Shown one piece after another: positions 62,001 to 64,000 of a stretch of 64,000 nucleotides of DNA (position 1 is its first letter; each line of letters begins with the position of its first letter). The notes beneath the pieces were generated by a model. The model made no database searches and was not told the DNA's origin. It saw only the letters and a program-made list of their open reading frames with translations. Source of the DNA: Candidatus Sulfurimonas baltica. Its GTDB lineage: Bacteria > Campylobacterota > Campylobacteria > Campylobacterales > Sulfurimonadaceae. Both the position numbers and the translations under genes were made by a program. Location: NCBI RefSeq assembly GCF_015265455.1, contig NZ_CP054492.1:124001-188000 (forward strand). The letters run 5' to 3'.

Positions 62001-64000
62001 CTACAACAGATGGAGGCTCTACATGGACTCTTATAGATTCAGTTCCATTTGAAGTATCCATGATGGATCTTGCAAACTACAGATTCAACGCTGGAGATAA
62101 TTCAGGACTGAATGCAAATGTTAATTGGTCTATTATGACAAGTATCGATAATACATACGCAAGCGGTCTTTATTCAAACACTGCAACAGGTGTTGTGACT
62201 ATTATTGATCCTGCAAACAACATCGCTCCTGATGTAAATATAACTTCTAACGGAGTTGATATAAATAACTCCATAGTAACTATAAACGAAGATTCAAAAA
62301 CAGAACCAATCTATATCATATTCAGTGATGACTACACTCCTACTGCTTTCTTAGTAGGTGTAATTGATTCTAATGATTCAACGAAAGTATCATTAATGGA
62401 TGGAGACTTTAATATCACTAGAATTAGTGATAACAATGTATCTGTTATCATCACCCCAAAAGCAAATGTATATGGAGATATAAACATAACTCTAGGCGCA
62501 TTTGATGGAGATAAAAATGGCACGAGGTCATTTACACTTCATATTAATACTCTCAATGATGTTCCAACAGCTCTTAACTTTGAAAAAGTGATTAATGAAG
62601 ATAATAACTACAGTTTCGCAACATTAGATCCTACAACTGTATATAGTGATACGAATGATTCATCTCAAGATGCAAATGAGTTGTATCCTAATATCTTTAC
62701 TATTGTAACTCTACCTTCTCATGGTATGTTACATCTAGGAGATAATATAGCTCTAGGTGCAGATACAAATGTAAGCATTACAGAGTTACCAACTCTTGTA
62801 TATACTCCAAGTGAAAATAACAACACAGATGTAAGCTTCACATATAAAGCATATGATGGTGAAGCATGGACAGAAGTGAAGAGTGCAACTATACATGTGA
62901 CTCCGGTGGATGATGCACCTATACTAAGTACTATTCAAAGCCAACTTTTAGATGAAGACTTCAATGTGGTAAGTCTGACACTTATATCAAGTGATGTTGA
63001 AGGAGATGCGATTAGTTACGTGGCAACTTCGAGTAATGGTGAAATAGCTACTGTAACTATCGTTAATGATAAAGTAGTAATAACACCTGTAGAAAATGCA
63101 AACGGAACAGTGCGAGTGGATGTAAACGCTACAGCAAATGGACAAACTACAACGCAAAGCTTTGATGTTGCAATTTCAGCTGTAAATGATGACCCTGCAA
63201 TAGACACAGTCTTTGCAAATCTTTCACTCTTAGAAGATAGCGCTACAGCCAACTATGAACTTAATGTGTCAGATATAGACGGCGATGCACTAACTGTAAC
63301 AATGACCTCAAGTGACTCTGGCATTCTTATGGTTTCACCAAACTGGACAAACCCTTTAGATCAAGCAGCATGGAGTCAAACACTTGACTACAACCTAACA
63401 ACTGTAGCAGATGCTAATGGTGAAGTGACTATTACTGTAACTGTAAGAGATGAAAATGATGCAGCAGTATCTAAAACTTTTACAGTAGATGTAACTCCTG
63501 TAAATGATGCACCAGAGTTTGCTATAGCTGAGACTAAAATCGTTTATAAAAACTTTGTAGATGTAAATATAACTCTTCTTGGTACAGATGTAGAGGAAGA
63601 TCCTCTTACATACACTGCAGTAATAGAAGATGATTCTCTTGCAAGCGTGTCATTTACTAATAATGTTCTTATCTTCGAAGCTATAGATGGAGCAGTAGGC
63701 TCTAGTGATATAAATATTACTCTAAGCGATGGAGATTTAAATGTATCAAATATACTTCACTTTACTGTCCTACCACTCGAAGATGGAGAGGATGTAGAGA
63801 AAGTTGGAGTTGTAGATTATGAGTCTGATGAAAATGGTACAACGACAACACTCAGCATTGACAATAATCTTACGATTTCTACTAAAGAAGACACAAACGG
63901 AACAGTAACCCACGAGATAACAGTGGCTGGAAAAGTTATAACAGCTACTTCAGATCTAAATGGTTCAGAAGTAGCCTTTACAGAGAGTGGAGTAAAAACA
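59066..64000 (+). CDS. Giant secreted cadherin/Ig-repeat protein with nested NHL propeller (3' end outside)
   Basis: At least 1645 residues, open to the right edge. ATG 59066 has AAGGA 6 nt upstream. Signal peptide 1-20 (MQVFRLKAFVLMLVLSIALQ). Residues 20-185 form a unique beta-rich domain; from 190 on, cadherin/Big-like units of about 100 residues recur with markers such as VNDTP, DDAP, DVDGD, LSDG and SFTY. Residues 336-575 are six NHL-type blades (GVAVDSNGNVYVSDS, IAVDNDGNLYITNQ), inserted in an Ig-like domain. Low cysteine, Asp/Asn/Thr-rich: typical of a Ca-binding surface adhesin or type I-secreted protein. The C-terminal signal is not in view. Confidence 0.88.
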   Translation, partial: MQVFRLKAFVLMLVLSIALQAGTLLNTSAGTLLNTSIVADDYSTGATTKYKFTYTTQTAFTYINETAPWYKNSVLFVDFPSQFSFNYTLGVSGDDYTVPCADIIDSITLNGVAVTCVRARSFIMGSIRVELAEDISANSTLEVTLKNVTNPTTERIYNFDQVVTQNPWGWEIDFWQSPKVKISNSVNTAPIITEGTDTQQQTGEDLNVTFTLNATDADSDILSWSILSFPSNGVATVSSNPDGTSQDITYSPNLNYNGTDSFVVKVDDGQSTDTINVDVNISAINDTPTITSTPITSVVENSIYSYTLLGSDVDGDDLNWSVRSNTQLPSWLELNTYSLQSSYLGSGLTVPYDIAIDNSGKVYITDSFGDKTIDMYDSGSQSSIITGLNMPLGVAVDSNGNVYVSDSMDDVIKKYDGNTVETIITGLSGPNGLSIDKDDNLYICDTGNNVIKKYDGNTVETIITGLNTPRHIAVDNDGNLYITNQGDGEIIKYDGSSTSVVFSGINAPWGIAVDKYNNIYFTDQDNTLKKYNGVETTILKSGLSSPRGIDLDNQGNIYVAETGKTGFLKIELPKTILSGTPTIADIGVHDVNLTLSDGTNLTEHNFQITVKNINHAPTASNISFTIDEDSNLNVSDSNFTSIFNDVDANYGDVLDSIVITTLPSKGTLKLNSNNVALNQQIAVEDIVNLTFTPAVNEFGTPYDSFGFKVNDGRTSSNSANTATINVIAVDDAPTLEAIANKTSIEDGDDLNITLAVNDIEGHPITYIVTSSNPSIATAVVDANGDLIVTYISDANGLVNFEVNATANGKTATQSFDVAISAVNDTPVIASISDITKDEDFDTFNVSIAPSDIDSDNLKLSVDMNDSTIISIPTNSTDWIANANYSGGLALSISPIANKFGTTELNVTVEDPSGEKYSETFSITVTPTDDAPVAFSMAATVGPNSQNTFDTFSPNFSDVDGHNPIMLKIETLPSVGTFETTTDGGSTWTLIDSVPFEVSMMDLANYRFNAGDNSGLNANVNWSIMTSIDNTYASGLYSNTATGVVTIIDPANNIAPDVNITSNGVDINNSIVTINEDSKTEPIYIIFSDDYTPTAFLVGVIDSNDSTKVSLMDGDFNITRISDNNVSVIITPKANVYGDINITLGAFDGDKNGTRSFTLHINTLNDVPTALNFEKVINEDNNYSFATLDPTTVYSDTNDSSQDANELYPNIFTIVTLPSHGMLHLGDNIALGADTNVSITELPTLVYTPSENNNTDVSFTYKAYDGEAWTEVKSATIHVTPVDDAPILSTIQSQLLDEDFNVVSLTLISSDVEGDAISYVATSSNGEIATVTIVNDKVVITPVENANGTVRVDVNATANGQTTTQSFDVAISAVNDDPAIDTVFANLSLLEDSATANYELNVSDIDGDALTVTMTSSDSGILMVSPNWTNPLDQAAWSQTLDYNLTTVADANGEVTITVTVRDENDAAVSKTFTVDVTPVNDAPEFAIAETKIVYKNFVDVNITLLGTDVEEDPLTYTAVIEDDSLASVSFTNNVLIFEAIDGAVGSSDINITLSDGDLNVSNILHFTVLPLEDGEDVEKVGVVDYESDENGTTTTLSIDNNLTISTKEDTNGTVTHEITVAGKVITATSDLNGSEVAFTESGVKT
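59125..59172 (+). repeat. Perfect 24-bp tandem duplication at the signal-peptide junction
   Basis: Unit GCGGGGACGCTTTTAAATAC plus CTCT, present twice in tandem, in frame, encoding Ala-Gly-Thr-Leu-Leu-Asn-Thr-Ser twice directly at the predicted cleavage site. Confidence 0.9.
60299..60460 (+). repeat. 45-bp direct repeat in the NHL blades
   Basis: 60299-60343 and 60416-60460 are identical, 117 bp (39 codons) apart, one propeller blade. Shows recent blade duplication. Confidence 0.85.

Noticed and set aside
60205-63252. Several frames on the - strand under the giant repeat protein
   Set aside because: They mirror the repeat codons of the long + frame and have no domain logic.

Overview
The window is about 64 kb of an AT-rich bacterial chromosome that reads like a Campylobacterota (Epsilonproteobacteria) genome of the Sulfurimonas/Sulfurovum type. 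The inference rests on family content, not a search: CetA/CetB-like energy-taxis proteins, histidine kinases with an IAHQWRQP H-box, small c-type cytochromes, a GltX next to a SurA-like chaperone, a short beta-carbonic anhydrase, TTG/GTG starts, and promoters with a strong -10 box but weak -35 box. The window starts inside a YceI-like gene and ends inside a giant secreted repeat protein.

Layout. 0-26 kb is mostly core: YceI, a periplasmic thioredoxin/TetR operon, Tex, a globin-coupled diguanylate cyclase, an OmpR/kinase pair with two small cytochromes, a Cys-rich HvfA/bufferin-like secreted peptide facing a gltX/metal-permease/hydrolase operon, SurA-like chaperone, dCMP deaminase, NifU-like protein, purE, carbonic anhydrase, asparagine synthetase, MgtE and CNNM transporters, a CetAB-like taxis pair, an SQR-like flavoprotein and a DMT exporter. 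26-38.4 kb is dominated by signalling: a coiled-coil membrane protein with a DAACS symporter, REC-HD-GYP-degenerate GGDEF, a stand-alone REC, three consecutive histidine kinases with different sensors (PhnD-like, cache-like, c-heme), and a convergent response regulator plus a kinase fused to an ODP/flavodiiron-type metallo-beta-lactamase domain. Two neighbouring kinases share 635 bp of identical DNA.

38.5-48.5 kb holds a Rossmann-fold protein whose natural start appears to be ATC, the 5-methylthioribose salvage genes mtnK and mtnA, a PstS-like binding protein with its own chemoreceptor, a class II aldolase-dehydrogenase fusion that could complete a DHAP-shunt type salvage route, and an AGCS amino-acid symporter. 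A cluster of five tRNA genes (Pro, His, Arg, Arg, Leu) behind a perfect TTGACA-17-TATAAT promoter marks the boundary to an accessory region (49.2-56.3 kb): decayed DNA, a KAP-type P-loop NTPase with a variable 21-bp repeat, a complete IS21-family element (6-bp target duplication) inserted at the 5' side of the KAP gene, and a DUF6933-like gene with a small partner. The final block (56.3-64 kb) is a 7TMR-DISM histidine kinase and its response regulator, divergent from a giant cadherin/Ig-repeat protein. Four 11-bp direct repeats lie in the shared promoter region, and an NHL beta-propeller is nested inside one Ig-like domain of the giant protein.

Two genome-scale signals run through the left 47 kb: three copies of a 100-bp twin-hairpin repeat, and a strongly over-represented 10-bp palindrome CTACATGTAG (six perfect copies). 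Neither was seen in the accessory right-hand part. All family assignments are from reading motifs; no database search was run.
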